37,549 bases of DNA from an uncultured Oscillospiraceae bacterium (GCA_934636865.1 CAKUBI010000021.1:1-37549), one strand, 5' to 3'. Shown: positions 14,170-23,170, numbered from the stretch's first letter. Notes: a model not told the origin generated them from the sequence alone. Program-made: numbers and translations.

Positions 14170-16048
14170 GCTGACAAGAGAAGCGCTGAACACCCTGCGC
14201 GTACAGGCCAAGGAGCTGCTCGCGGCGGATAAACGCGAGATCCTGGTCTGCGCCGGTACGGGCTGCATTGCGGGCGGCTCGCTGAAGATTTACGACTACT
14301 TAAAGTCCGAGTGCGAAAAGCGCGGGCTCAAAACGCGCGTCGCGCTGCGCCACGAGGGCGGGGACGACGCCATCCACTTCAAAAAGAGCGGCTGCCACGG
14401 CTTCTGCGAGATGGGCCCGCTGGTGGAGATCGAGCCGGAAGGCTTCCTTTACACGCACGTCAAGCTTGAGGACTGCGGCGAGATCATCGAAAAAACGATC
14501 CTCGGCGGCGAGGTTATCGACCGCCTTCTCTACGAGCTCGGCGGCGTAAAGTACGAAACGCACAACGAGATCCCCTTTTACGCCAAGCAGCAGCGCGTGG
14601 TGCTGGAAAACTGCGGCACGACGGACGCCGAGGACCTTGACGAATACCTTGCGCACGACGGCTACGCCGCCTTTGAAAAGGCGCTTTTTGAAATGACGGA
14701 CGAGGACATCTGCCGCGAGATCCTCGATTCCGGCCTGCGCGGCCGCGGCGGCGCGGGCTTCCCCGCGGGCAGAAAGTGGGACAGCGTCCGCCGTCAGCCC
14801 AAGGGCAAGAAGTATGTGGTCTGCAACGGCGACGAGGGCGACCCCGGCGCGTTCATGGACCGCTCCATCATGGAGGGCAACCCCCACTCGATCATCGAGG
14901 GCATGATGATCGCCGCGCTCGCCGCCGGCAGCGACGAGGGCTACATCTACGTCCGCGCGGAGTACCCGCTGGCGGTCGAGCGCCTGCGCATTGCCATCGC
15001 GAAGGACGAGGCGCTGGGGCTGCTCGGCGACAATATCCTGGGCACGGACTTTTCCTTCCGCCTGCACATCAACCGCGGCGCGGGCGCCTTCGTCTGCGGC
15101 GAGGGCAGCGCGCTGACCGCTTCCATCGAGGGCAAGCGCGGCATGCCGCGCGTCAAGCCGCCGCGTACGGTGGAGCACGGCCTGTGGGCAAGGCCCACGG
15201 TGCTCAACAACGTGGAGACCTACGCCAACGTCCCGCAGATCATCCTGCGCGGCAGCGCGTGGTTCCACAGCATCGGCACGGAGAAGAGCCCCGGCACGAA
15301 GGCCTTCGCCCTGACGGGCAACGTGGTCAACACGGGCCTGATCGAGGTGCCGATGGGCGCGACGCTGCGCGAGATCATCTTTGATATCGGCGGCGGCATC
15401 AAGGACGGCAAAAAGTTCAAGGCCGTGCAGATCGGCGGACCCGCGGGCGGCTGCCTGACTGAGGAGCACCTTGACCTGCCGCTCGACTTCGACTCGCTCA
15501 AAAAGGTCGGCGCGATCATCGGCTCGGGCGGTCTCGTCGTGATGGACGAGGGTACCTGCATGGTGGAAACGGCGCGCTTTTTCATGAGCTTCACGCAGAA
15601 CGAGAGCTGCGGCAAGTGCGTCCCCTGCCGCGAGGGCACGAAGCGGATGCTCGAGATCCTCACGCGCATCGTGAACAACGAAGGCAGCCTCGAAGATCTT
15701 GACCTGCTCGAGGAGCTTTCCCGCACCATCACCGAGACGGCGCTGTGCGGTCTCGGCCAGGCGGCGTGCAACCCGGTGGTGAGCACGCTCAAATACTTCC
15801 GCAAGGAATACCTTGCACATGTGGTCGATCACCACTGCCCGATCTGCAACGGCCGCAAGCGCCGCCTTGTCATCAAGCCCGAGCTGTGCAAAGGCTGCGG
15901 CAAGTGTAAGCGCAACTGCCCGATGGAGGCCATCTCCGGCGAGATCCGCATGCCGCACACGATCGACAATGAAAAATGCATCCACTGCGGCGCGTGCTGG
16001 GGCGCGTGTCCGTTCGGCGCGATCGATGCGATCGAAGAGGAGGGCTGA
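14162..16048 (+). CDS. hydB: NADH-dependent [FeFe] hydrogenase, NuoF-like flavin subunit
   Basis: A 628-residue NuoF-like subunit holding FMN and the NAD(P)(H) site. In order: an N-terminal thioredoxin-like [2Fe-2S] domain (Cys30, Cys35, Cys78, Cys82); the flavin/NADH-binding region with GRGGAGFPAGRKW and CNGDEGDPGAFMDR; an SLBB stretch; the C-terminal 4Fe-4S site ESCGKCVPCREGTKRM; and two ferredoxin-type clusters in the last ~60 residues (CKGCGKCKRNCP, CIHCGACWGACP). This layout is that of HydB/HndC in bifurcating or NAD(P)-linked hydrogenases. I start at the ATG at 14162, which gives the family N-terminus; the longer frame from 14093 has no family match. The hydrogenase subunit gene starts 6 bp after its stop codon. 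Confidence 0.94.
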   Translation: MAELTREALNTLRVQAKELLAADKREILVCAGTGCIAGGSLKIYDYLKSECEKRGLKTRVALRHEGGDDAIHFKKSGCHGFCEMGPLVEIEPEGFLYTHVKLEDCGEIIEKTILGGEVIDRLLYELGGVKYETHNEIPFYAKQQRVVLENCGTTDAEDLDEYLAHDGYAAFEKALFEMTDEDICREILDSGLRGRGGAGFPAGRKWDSVRRQPKGKKYVVCNGDEGDPGAFMDRSIMEGNPHSIIEGMMIAALAAGSDEGYIYVRAEYPLAVERLRIAIAKDEALGLLGDNILGTDFSFRLHINRGAGAFVCGEGSALTASIEGKRGMPRVKPPRTVEHGLWARPTVLNNVETYANVPQIILRGSAWFHSIGTEKSPGTKAFALTGNVVNTGLIEVPMGATLREIIFDIGGGIKDGKKFKAVQIGGPAGGCLTEEHLDLPLDFDSLKKVGAIIGSGGLVVMDEGTCMVETARFFMSFTQNESCGKCVPCREGTKRMLEILTRIVNNEGSLEDLDLLEELSRTITETALCGLGQAACNPVVSTLKYFRKEYLAHVVDHHCPICNGRKRRLVIKPELCKGCGKCKRNCPMEAISGEIRMPHTIDNEKCIHCGACWGACPFGAIDAIEEEG

Positions 16049-16053
16049 GAGAA

Positions 16054-17754
16054 ATGGCAAAGGGAATCATGATCATCGACGGCCAGCGCGTCAGCTTCGA
16101 CGGCGAAAAGAACGTGCTCTCCGTCATCCGCAAGGCCGGCATCGAAATGCCGACGTTCTGCTACTACTCCGACCTCTCCGTTTACGGCGCGTGCCGCATG
16201 TGCGTGGTGGAAAATGAGGAGACCGGCAAGATCGACGCCTCCTGCTCGATGGAGCCGCGCAACGGCATGCGCATCCGCACGAACAGCGCGCGGCTTTTAA
16301 AGCACCGCCGCGTCATCCTCGAGCTGCTGCTCGCCTCGCACAACTGCAGCTGCACCACCTGCGAAAAGAGCGGCCACTGCCACCTGCAGTCGCTCGCGCA
16401 GCAGTTCGGCGTGCGCAGGGTGCGCTTCCCCGATACCCGCGAGCGCTATGAGATCGACAGCACCTCTCCCGCCGTGCTGCGCGACCCGAACAAGTGCATC
16501 CTCTGCGGCGACTGCGTGCGCGTGTGCGAGGAGATGCAGGGCATGGGCATCCTGAATTTTGCCTACCGCGGCAGCAGCGCGCAGGTCATGCCCGCCTTTG
16601 ACCGCAAGCTCGCGCAGACCAAGTGCGTCAGCTGCGGCCAGTGCGCCGCCGTGTGCCCCACCGGCGCGATCACGGTGAAAAACCAGATCGGCGAGGCGTG
16701 GCGCGCCATCCACGACCCGAATAAGCGCGTCGTCATCCAGATCGCGCCTGCCGTGCGCGTGGCCGTGGGCGAGGCCTTCGGCATTCCCGCGGGCGAAAAC
16801 GTGCTCGACAAGCTCGTCACGGCGCTCAAGCTGATGGGCGTGGACGAGGTGTACGACACGACCTTCGGCGCGGACTTCACGACCATTGAGGAGTCGCAGG
16901 AGTTTTTGAAGCGGCTTGAAAACGGCGGCCCGTTCCCCATGTTCACCTCCTGCTGCCCCGCGTGGGTGAAGTACCTCGAAAACGAGAACCCCAGGTACCT
17001 TAAAAATATTTCCACCTGCAAGTCGCCGATGGAGATGGTCGGCGCGATCTTCCGCGACAAGTACGCGGAAAAGGACGCGCAGGATGGCCGCACGACCTAT
17101 CACATCGCCATCATGCCCTGCACGGCGAAGAAGATGGAGGCCGCGCGCGCCGAATTCCTCCACGACGGACGCCCCGACGTCGATCTGGTGCTGACCACGC
17201 ACGAGGTCATCGACATGATGCAGGAAACGGGCATCCAGCTCAACGAGCTGGAGCTCGAGTCGCCCGACCTGCCGTTCGGCCTTGGCTCCGGCGCGGCGGT
17301 CATCTACGGTACGAGCGGCGGCGTGGCCGAGGCGGTCGTGCGCCACTGCCTGAGCGACAAGAGCAAGAACGCCCTGCGCGAGATCAGTTTCCTCGGCCTG
17401 CGCGGCGACGCGCCGGTCAAGGAGGCGAGCGTGACCGTCGGCGATATGGAGCTCAAGCTCGCGGTGGTCAACGGCCTTGCCAACGCCAGGAAGCTTTTGA
17501 AGGAGATCGACGAGGGGAAAAAGTTCTACCACCTTGTCGAGGTCATGACCTGTCAGGGCGGCTGCGTCGGCGGCGCGGGCCAGCCCCGCGGGCTCAAGGC
17601 TGTGAAGGAAAAGCGCGGCGACGGCCTGCATCTGGCGGACAATCAGGCGATGTTCAAGCGCGCCGAGCGCAACCCCATCGTGGTGCGCATGATGGCCGAA
17701 TACGGCGAGGAGCGCTGCCACGAGCTGCTGCACGTCCGCTATGGCGAGGAATAA
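16054..17754 (+). CDS. hydA: [FeFe] hydrogenase catalytic subunit
   Basis: A 566-residue catalytic subunit producing or oxidising H2 in the cytoplasm. N-terminal [2Fe-2S] plant-type domain (Cys36, 47, 50, 64); His-ligated 4Fe-4S site (His96, Cys100, Cys103, Cys109); two 4Fe-4S clusters (Cys148-158, Cys191-201); then the H-cluster domain. The three H-cluster motifs are complete: FTSCCPAW at ~298 with the proton-relay Cys, MPCTAKK at ~354 and VMTCQGGCVGG at ~497. It is the M3-type architecture found with HydB and HydC partners. I start at the ATG at 16054, with GAGGAGG upstream overlapping the end of hydB. The maturases HydE, HydF and HydG are not in the window. Confidence 0.95.
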   Translation: MAKGIMIIDGQRVSFDGEKNVLSVIRKAGIEMPTFCYYSDLSVYGACRMCVVENEETGKIDASCSMEPRNGMRIRTNSARLLKHRRVILELLLASHNCSCTTCEKSGHCHLQSLAQQFGVRRVRFPDTRERYEIDSTSPAVLRDPNKCILCGDCVRVCEEMQGMGILNFAYRGSSAQVMPAFDRKLAQTKCVSCGQCAAVCPTGAITVKNQIGEAWRAIHDPNKRVVIQIAPAVRVAVGEAFGIPAGENVLDKLVTALKLMGVDEVYDTTFGADFTTIEESQEFLKRLENGGPFPMFTSCCPAWVKYLENENPRYLKNISTCKSPMEMVGAIFRDKYAEKDAQDGRTTYHIAIMPCTAKKMEAARAEFLHDGRPDVDLVLTTHEVIDMMQETGIQLNELELESPDLPFGLGSGAAVIYGTSGGVAEAVVRHCLSDKSKNALREISFLGLRGDAPVKEASVTVGDMELKLAVVNGLANARKLLKEIDEGKKFYHLVEVMTCQGGCVGGAGQPRGLKAVKEKRGDGLHLADNQAMFKRAERNPIVVRMMAEYGEERCHELLHVRYGEE

Positions 17755-17769
17755 AACGCAGTGATAAGC

Positions 17770-17804
17770 GCGGCGGAGAGAGCCGAATAAGCGCTCTCCG
17801 CCGC
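17770..17804 (+). terminator. Hairpin after hydA
   Basis: GCGGCGGAGAG pairs with CTCTCCGCCGC around a 13-nt loop, 15 bp after the hydA stop. There is only a weak T tract (ATCCTTT). Confidence 0.6.
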
Positions 17805-17866
17805 ATCCTTTGCGCCGCGCAGCGGGACCGGTCTGCGATTTTGCTGCATTTCCTGCCGCGAAGCGA

Positions 17867-17894
17867 TTGACATTTTTGGATCATCTGCTATAAT
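17867..17894 (+). promoter_or_regulatory. Orphan consensus promoter
   Basis: Consensus TTGACA (17867-17872) and TATAAT (17889-17894) with a 16-bp spacer. No gene with a convincing start follows before the pseudogene at 18324, and a terminator-like hairpin lies only ~35 bp beyond the -10. Confidence 0.75.
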
Positions 17895-17928
17895 ATGACC
17901 TGCGTTTGAGAACGAACGTAAGATCGGC

Positions 17929-17966
17929 TTCCCTGCACATCGCGTGAGCGCGGCAGGGAATGTTTT
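17929..17966 (+). terminator. Terminator-like hairpin ending a short leader or small RNA
   Basis: TTCCCTGC / GCAGGGAA with an inner CGCG-TGAG-CGCG stem-loop, followed by TGTTTT. With the promoter at 17867-17894 it would give a transcript of roughly 65 nt, either a small RNA or an attenuated leader. I recognise no known riboswitch class. Confidence 0.55.
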
Positions 17967-17975
17967 CAAAACGTG

Positions 17976-18212
17976 AGTTAGATAAATCTAACTTTATAAG
18001 AAAAATGCCGATGCATCCGGACGTGTGCGCCGCATGCTGACTGATAGTTAAAGATATCTAATCATAGTCATGCGGATTGCAATTATAAAAAATATAAGAA
18101 CAATTTCTCCGGATGAAGAGCGATTCTTGCGTGCCGAAGCGTTCGGCGCGGTGTGGGGGATGAAAAGAGAAAATCGTTTATTACGTTATATAGAGGTTAG
18201 AGAAATCCAACT
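17976..18212. promoter_or_regulatory. Three related palindromic boxes, DtxR-like in layout
   Basis: AGTTAGATAAATCTAACT (17976-17993) has perfect 8-bp arms. GGTTAGAGAAATCCAACT (18195-18212) matches it at 15 of 18 positions, and AGTTAAAGATATCTAATC (18046-18063) at 13 of 18. TTAG...CTAA symmetry resembles operators of DtxR/IdeR-type metal-dependent repressors, but that is only a resemblance. The 569-bp gap 17755-18323 otherwise holds no gene I can support. Confidence 0.45.
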
Positions 18213-18323
18213 TTGGTATAAAAAAGACCGCGTACAGACCGGTATCGGAAAAGGAGATGGTTCGCGCACACATGCCTTCAGCACAGCGATTTTGTAAGAT
18301 TTAAGAGAGGTAAAACACGGAGA

Positions 18324-20449
18324 ATGAAAAAACGAATGAAGAACAAGATTCTGTCTCTTCTGCTGTCTGCGGCGCTGACGCTCGGCTGCGCCGTCCCCGC
18401 CTTTGCCGCGGAGGACGGACTGCCGGCGAGCGACGCGCCCGCGGCCGCGGAAGCGGCGGAGAGCGGCCTGTGAATCACTGCGGAGCTGGCGCAGGCGCTG
18501 GCCTTTGCCAAGTCGGTCAACGACGGCGAGAGCTATCAGGGCCAGTACATCAGCCTGAACAGCGATATCGACCTTTCCGGCATCGACTGGACGCCGATCG
18601 GGACCTCGAACAGCTTTAAGGGCGTTTTCGACGGCAACCAGTACGTCATCGAGAACCTGACCATCGGTTCGCAGGCGGCAGCGGCGGAAAGAGACGCCGC
18701 GGGCCTGATCGGCGCCAGCGGCTTAAAGAGCCTTGTGGCGAACAGCTGGTCGGATGTGACGATCCTCTCCGTCAGCGACACGATCAACGCCGTCGGCGGC
18801 ATCGTGGGCTGGACGAGCAACCAGTCCGCCGTCGTCAACTGCGCGGCCTTCGGCAATATTTCGGATAGCTGCGGCATCGACGATTCCTTCAGCGCCGTCG
18901 GCGGCGTGGTGGGCTACAGCTCCGGCGAGGTCTACGCCTGCTATTCCGACAGCGACCTGCACATCGACTATTCCTCCTATGAAGACGGCGCGGACGTGCC
19001 CATCGGCGGCGTCGCCGGCGGCACCTCCTACATGGCGGCCGCCTACAACTGCTATTTCAACAGCGATGCCAAGCAGTCCTATTACGGCGGCGAGGTTTCG
19101 GAGCCGGTCGCGGTCGGCTATGACGCGCTCAACTATACCCCCAGCGACAACGAGCACTGCGAGGCCTGCCCGAGAGCGGCATTTACGGTGCGGCGCTGCT
19201 TGAAAAGCTGAGCGCCGCGCTGGAGGAGGACCAGCTCTCCGCCGCGCAGGCGTGGTTCACGGACCAGCAGCTGTTTTCCGGTGACGTGACGCTGGACGGT
19301 TACCTGTTCATGACCGACGCGGGCTGGAACAGCTGGGAAAAGGACAGCAGCGGACGCCTGCTGCCGACCGGCCCCAGCAGCAATTTCCCCGAGGAGCCGG
19401 ACTGCTTTGATGGCGGCGACGGCTCCAAGGCCGACCCCTATGTCATCAGCACTGAAGAGCACCTGCGCGCCTTTGCCGCGGCAACGGTGAGCGGCAAGCT
19501 CGTTACGGCCAACCGCTATTTCAGGCTCGGCGCGGACATTGCGCTTTCCGGCGCGTGGACGCCCATCCACAATTTCGCCGGCAGCTTTGACGGCGACGGC
19601 CACACGGTCTCCGGCATGACCATCGGCACGGAGGCCTCTCCCGCGGGCAGCGCGGCGGTCGGCTTTTTCGACAGCCTGCCGGAGGGCGCGTCCGTTCAGA
19701 ACCTGAAGCTGACCGGCGCGGCGGTCTGCGCCAAAACCGGCAGCGGCTATAACGACCGCCTTTACGCGGGCCTTCTGGCGGGCACGGTGAAGAGCGCGAA
19801 GATCGACAACTGCACCGTGCAGGGCAGCATGGTCTCCGCCGTCTCCGGTACCTTTGCCTACGCCGGCGGCCTTGTCGGCCGGACGGAGGGCGATACCTAT
19901 CTGACCAACTGCATCGCGGACGTTCCGGTCGCGGCGAGCTCCGAAAAGTCCACCGCGAGTGCGGGCGGTCTGGCCGGTTATGCCAGCGGCTCCAACCTTG
20001 TGGCGAACTGCGCGGCGCTGGGCGACGTTTCGGTGAGCGGCGTCAGCTCTCAGTACAACAGCAGCGCGGCGGGCGGCACGGCGGCGGCTTCGCCTAAGAC
20101 CTCCGCTAAGGGCGGTCTCATCACCGTCACGCCCGAGAGCGGCTATGCGCTGGGCCGGCTGACCGCGAAGGACGAAAGCGGCAGAGAGCTTGCGCTGACA
20201 AACAAGGGCAGCGGCAGATACACCTTTGTCATGCCCGCAAGCAATGTCACGGTGGAGGTGAGCTTCACAAAGTCCGGTGCGAACCGCTTTGCGGACGTTC
20301 CTTCGGGCGCGTACTATGGGGACGCGGTCGCCTGGGCGGTCGAAAACGGCATCGCCGCCGGTACGTCGAAAACGACCTTCAGCCCCGACGCGGAGTGCAC
20401 CCGCGCGCAGATCGTGACGTTCCTGTTCCGGAACAGTCAGGCAAAGTAA
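18324..20449 (+). pseudogene. Broken secreted Glug-repeat/SLH-domain surface protein
   Basis: The gene begins at the ATG at 18324 with a clear signal peptide (MKKRMKNKILSLLLSAALTL..., cleavage after PAFA). It is interrupted by an in-frame TGA at 18471-18473. The same frame continues with family sequence (AFAKSVNDGESYQGQYISLN; FKGVFDGNQYVIENLTI; Glug-type GGIVGW and GGVVGY). Near 19165 the frame shifts: after NEHCEA, homologous sequence resumes in another frame as LPESGIYGAALLEKL and runs to 20449. The second half holds more Glug units, a beta-sandwich repeat (ITVTPESGYALGRL...FVMPASNVTVEVSF) and one SLH domain (FADVPSGAYYGDAVAWAVENGIAAG). An intact protein would bind the cell wall through SLH. 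Two independent lesions favour a pseudogene over recoding; a sequencing error cannot be excluded. Confidence 0.85.
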
Positions 20450-20471
20450 GGTCTGCGAATGGAATAAGAAA

Positions 20472-20503
20472 GAGGACGGCGGTTCATCCGCCGTCCTCTT
20501 TTT
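20472..20503 (+). terminator. Rho-independent terminator after the SLH pseudogene
   Basis: GAGGACGGCGG / CCGCCGTCCTC with a TTCAT loop and five T's, 22 bp after the stop. The minus-strand MFS gene ends nearby, so it may act in both directions. Confidence 0.88.
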
Positions 20504-20539
20504 AAGTAATCGGGAAAATGGAAGAGAAGCAAGAAGGGT

Positions 20540-21778
20540 TCACCTGCGCGCCGCGGCCTTGTTTTTGAGATAGGTGCTCTGCACCAGCACAAGGCATGCA
20601 GCCGCCGCGGCGGAAAAGAGCCAGTAGGCGGGCTCGTAGGAGCCGGTGCGGTCGGCCAGAATGCCGGGAATGGCGCTGAACAGGAAGGACCCGGCGGCAT
20701 AGGCCAGCGTGAAGCGGCTCACGGCGGCCTCATAGCCCGCGTCGCCGCAGAGATCCTGCGCCCACGCCGCCAGCGAGACCGACGACATCGGCAGCCCCAC
20801 GCCCAGCAGCGTCATCGCGGCGGCGGGGAGGATAAGGCCTGCGCTTCGGCTCAGGATGCACAGCAGCATGCCGCCGAGCAGCGCGCTGCCGATGATGAAG
20901 TTGGAGCGGTATCCGCCCAGCCGGTCGGTCAGGCTGCCGCAGAGAATCTTGCCGAAGATGAGCGCGATGCCGAGATAGGTCATCAGCCAGGCGACGGACG
21001 CGGACGGGATGCCGCGGCTGACGAAATGGACCGTCAGATGGCTGAAGCCCGGCCCGGCGGGCCCTGCCAGCATCACGACGGCCAGCAGCATCACGCACCA
21101 CTGCACTCGGCTGAGGGGCCTTTCCGGCTCCGCGGCGCGGGGCGCGGCCTTCGTTTCTTCCCCTGTGGTGTAGGGGCGCAGGCCAAGCTCCTCCGGCCGG
21201 TCGCGGATGAGCAGCAGGATGAGGAGCGAGGCCAGCGCCGTGATCGCCGCCTCCGTATAGAAGGCGAAGGACAGGGAGCGCTGCTCGATCAGAGCCGTGA
21301 TGAGCGGCGGCATGATGATCGTGGCGATGCCGCTGCCGGTCGTGCCGATGCCGAAGGCCAGTCCGCGGCGCGCGTGGAACCAGCGGCCGATGAGCAGCGA
21401 GATGGGCACGGTCCCCGCCCAGGAGTAGGCGAAGCCGCCCATGGCGGAGGCAAGGCAGTAGGCGGGAAACGCACTCGTCGCGGCGAACAGCAGCCGCGAG
21501 CAGACCTCGAGCAGCGCGCCCATGGCCACGGTGACGCGCAGGGTGAAGCGGCGGCAGATGCGCTCGACCGTCATCATCCCAACGATGGAGAAGAGACAGC
21601 GCACCGTGATGAGCAGCGAGCACTGCGTGTTGCTGAACCCATAGCGCGAGAGGATATAGGGCTGGTAGACGGTGAAAACGTTGGAGTTGAGCCCCATTGC
21701 CACAAAGAGCATCAGCGCGCACGCGCCGCAGATGACCCATGCGTAGTGGACGCGGGGAGAGTTGTGTTCTTTCTGCAT
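20540..21778 (-). CDS. MFS transporter, OFA/monocarboxylate-like
   Basis: A 412-residue, 12-segment major facilitator protein. The N-terminus (HYAWVICGACALMLFVAMGLNSNVFTVYQPYI) and the phrase GWFHARRGLAFGIGTTGSGIATIIMPPL-like in TM5 (seen as GRWFHARRGLAFGIGTTGSG) are typical of oxalate:formate antiporter/monocarboxylate transporter relatives. These move small carboxylates. A long frame opens further upstream, but it only shadows the racemase gene in another frame; the ATG at 21778 gives the family start, with AAAGGG about 10 nt before it. It begins 24 bp after the LarA-family gene, so carboxylate uptake or release coupled to that racemase is likely. The exact substrate is unknown. Confidence 0.85.
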   Translation of the reverse strand: MQKEHNSPRVHYAWVICGACALMLFVAMGLNSNVFTVYQPYILSRYGFSNTQCSLLITVRCLFSIVGMMTVERICRRFTLRVTVAMGALLEVCSRLLFAATSAFPAYCLASAMGGFAYSWAGTVPISLLIGRWFHARRGLAFGIGTTGSGIATIIMPPLITALIEQRSLSFAFYTEAAITALASLLILLLIRDRPEELGLRPYTTGEETKAAPRAAEPERPLSRVQWCVMLLAVVMLAGPAGPGFSHLTVHFVSRGIPSASVAWLMTYLGIALIFGKILCGSLTDRLGGYRSNFIIGSALLGGMLLCILSRSAGLILPAAAMTLLGVGLPMSSVSLAAWAQDLCGDAGYEAAVSRFTLAYAAGSFLFSAIPGILADRTGSYEPAYWLFSAAAAACLVLVQSTYLKNKAAARR

Positions 21779-21801
21779 AGCGATCGCCCTTTGCACGCCG
21801 T

Positions 21802-23103
21802 TCAGCACGGTGCGTCCGTGAATTTCGGCATGGTTTTCGAGCCCTCCGGCATCAGCGCGATGCTGCGCTTCGGGTCGCAGCCGCCGGCGTCGGCCAGCGC
21901 GAGCGCTTCGTCCATGCTGACGGCGGGGAGGATCTTCGTGTTGGCAAACTGCTCGCGCGGGATCTGCGAGACGAGGATGAAGCGGAAGCGCTCCGCCGTC
22001 AGGGCGAAGAGGTAGCCCATGAAGCCGCCGATGGTAAAGTTTGCCCTGAGGGCGGTCTCGCGCTCTGCCATGGTCTTGAATTCCGTGATCTGGCGGGCGC
22101 AGTCTGGGTCGCCGAAGCCCTCCGGGCATTCCGCCATCATGACGATCGTGCCGCCGGGCTTTACCATCTGCGACACGTTGGCCAGCGCCTTGGAGGATTG
22201 ATAAAGGTTGATGTCCTTCGGCGCGCCCCCGGCGGAAACGATGGCGCAGTCGCAGCGGGCGCGGACGCGCACGCTGTCCAGCTGATCGACAAGCTCTGCG
22301 GCGGCGCGGTGCGCCTGCACCCAGTCCCCGGCAAAGACCTTGACGATCTGGTGCTCGCCGCCAACGACGATGTTGACGAGGTAGTCGGGCTTTGCAAAGG
22401 CGGCGGCCTCCATCAGGTCCTCGTGCATGGGGTTGGTATCGTCCATGCAGCCGCAGCGGATCCCGGCGTGGATGCCGTTTCCAAAGCCCGGCCTGAGCAC
22501 CTGGCAGTGGTTCGCGTTGATCGTTTCCCGCCCGGCGATGCCGGGCACGACGCTCTTGCGCCCGCCGCCGTAGCCGGCCATGGAGTGACAGGTCACGCCG
22601 CCGGTCAGGATGAGCTTGTCCGCTTCCAGCGCGGTCGAGTTCAGCCAGACGGGCGTGCCGCGCCGCGTGGTCCCCACGTAGGTCAGGCGCTCCTTTTCGT
22701 CGCACTGGTGGTCGATGACCTGAAAGCGGCGGTAAAGGTCCTCGCCGAGCAGGGCGAGATGCTCCTCGGGCGTCTGGCGGCGGTGCGTGCCGTTTGCGGA
22801 GAGAATGCGGATGTCCCGGTCCGGCACGCCGATCTCGTTGAGCCTTCGGATGACGAACGGAAGATACTGGCTCGTGGGCTGCCAGCTGCGGGTGATATCC
22901 GAGATGATGACGCAGACGGTATCACCGGCGTGCACGACCTGCTCGAGCGGCGGCGCGCCGACCGGCGCGGCGAACGCCTGCTCGACAAGCTTCTCCGGCG
23001 TATCGCAGGCCTGCTCGAGCGCGTGCGGCAGCAGAATGTCCTGCACCTCGCCTGCGGGGAGGGGAAAGGAGATCTCGGAATCGCCGTATCGCATGGTGTA
23101 CAT
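21802..23103 (-). CDS. LarA-family (nickel-pincer) 2-hydroxyacid racemase
   Basis: A 433-residue homologue of lactate racemase LarA, which uses a nickel pyridinium-thioamide pincer nucleotide. All key residues are in place: His107 in NGTHRRQTPEEH, His173 in VTCHSMAGYGGGRKSVVPG, Lys183 (the residue that binds the pincer cofactor) and His199 in NANHCQV. The family now includes racemases and epimerases for several 2-hydroxyacids, so lactate is not the only option. LarB, LarC and LarE, needed to make the cofactor, are not in the window. I start at the ATG at 23103 (MYTMRYGDSE) since GAGG lies 9 nt upstream. It follows the DHDPS-like gene in the same direction after a strong hairpin and precedes a carboxylate-type MFS carrier. 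Confidence 0.87.
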   Translation of the reverse strand: MYTMRYGDSEISFPLPAGEVQDILLPHALEQACDTPEKLVEQAFAAPVGAPPLEQVVHAGDTVCVIISDITRSWQPTSQYLPFVIRRLNEIGVPDRDIRILSANGTHRRQTPEEHLALLGEDLYRRFQVIDHQCDEKERLTYVGTTRRGTPVWLNSTALEADKLILTGGVTCHSMAGYGGGRKSVVPGIAGRETINANHCQVLRPGFGNGIHAGIRCGCMDDTNPMHEDLMEAAAFAKPDYLVNIVVGGEHQIVKVFAGDWVQAHRAAAELVDQLDSVRVRARCDCAIVSAGGAPKDINLYQSSKALANVSQMVKPGGTIVMMAECPEGFGDPDCARQITEFKTMAERETALRANFTIGGFMGYLFALTAERFRFILVSQIPREQFANTKILPAVSMDEALALADAGGCDPKRSIALMPEGSKTMPKFTDAPC

Positions 23104-23135
23104 TTGACGATACCTCATTTCAGGATAAGAATTGA

Positions 23136-23170
23136 CAGAAGGAGCGGACGCAGTGCGTCCGCTCCTTCTG
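23136..23170 (-). terminator. Near-perfect 35-bp palindrome between DHDPS-like and LarA-like genes
   Basis: CAGAAGGAGCGGACGCA and its exact complement TGCGTCCGCTCCTTCTG are separated by a single G. On the minus strand it lies 55 bp after the DHDPS-like stop and 33 bp before the LarA-like start. Without a good T tract it may terminate partly or protect the mRNA. Confidence 0.6.

Noticed and set aside
14300..16060. Very long antisense frames opposite the hydrogenase genes (also at 16297-17733)
   Set aside because: High GC leaves antisense frames open; composition is low-complexity Ala/Arg/Asp/His and the plus-strand genes are certain.
18070..18297. 75-residue frame between hydA and the SLH pseudogene
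   Set aside because: No ribosome-binding site, no recognisable family, and it contains one of the palindromic boxes; more likely regulatory DNA.
18471..18473. Selenocysteine or other recoding of the in-frame TGA
   Set aside because: No SECIS-like hairpin is obvious right after the TGA, the site is in a linker rather than an active site, and a second frameshift lies downstream.
20540..22705. 721-residue minus-strand frame
   Set aside because: The first ~300 residues only shadow the LarA-family gene in another frame (Arg/Ala/Gly-rich). The real MFS protein begins at 21778.
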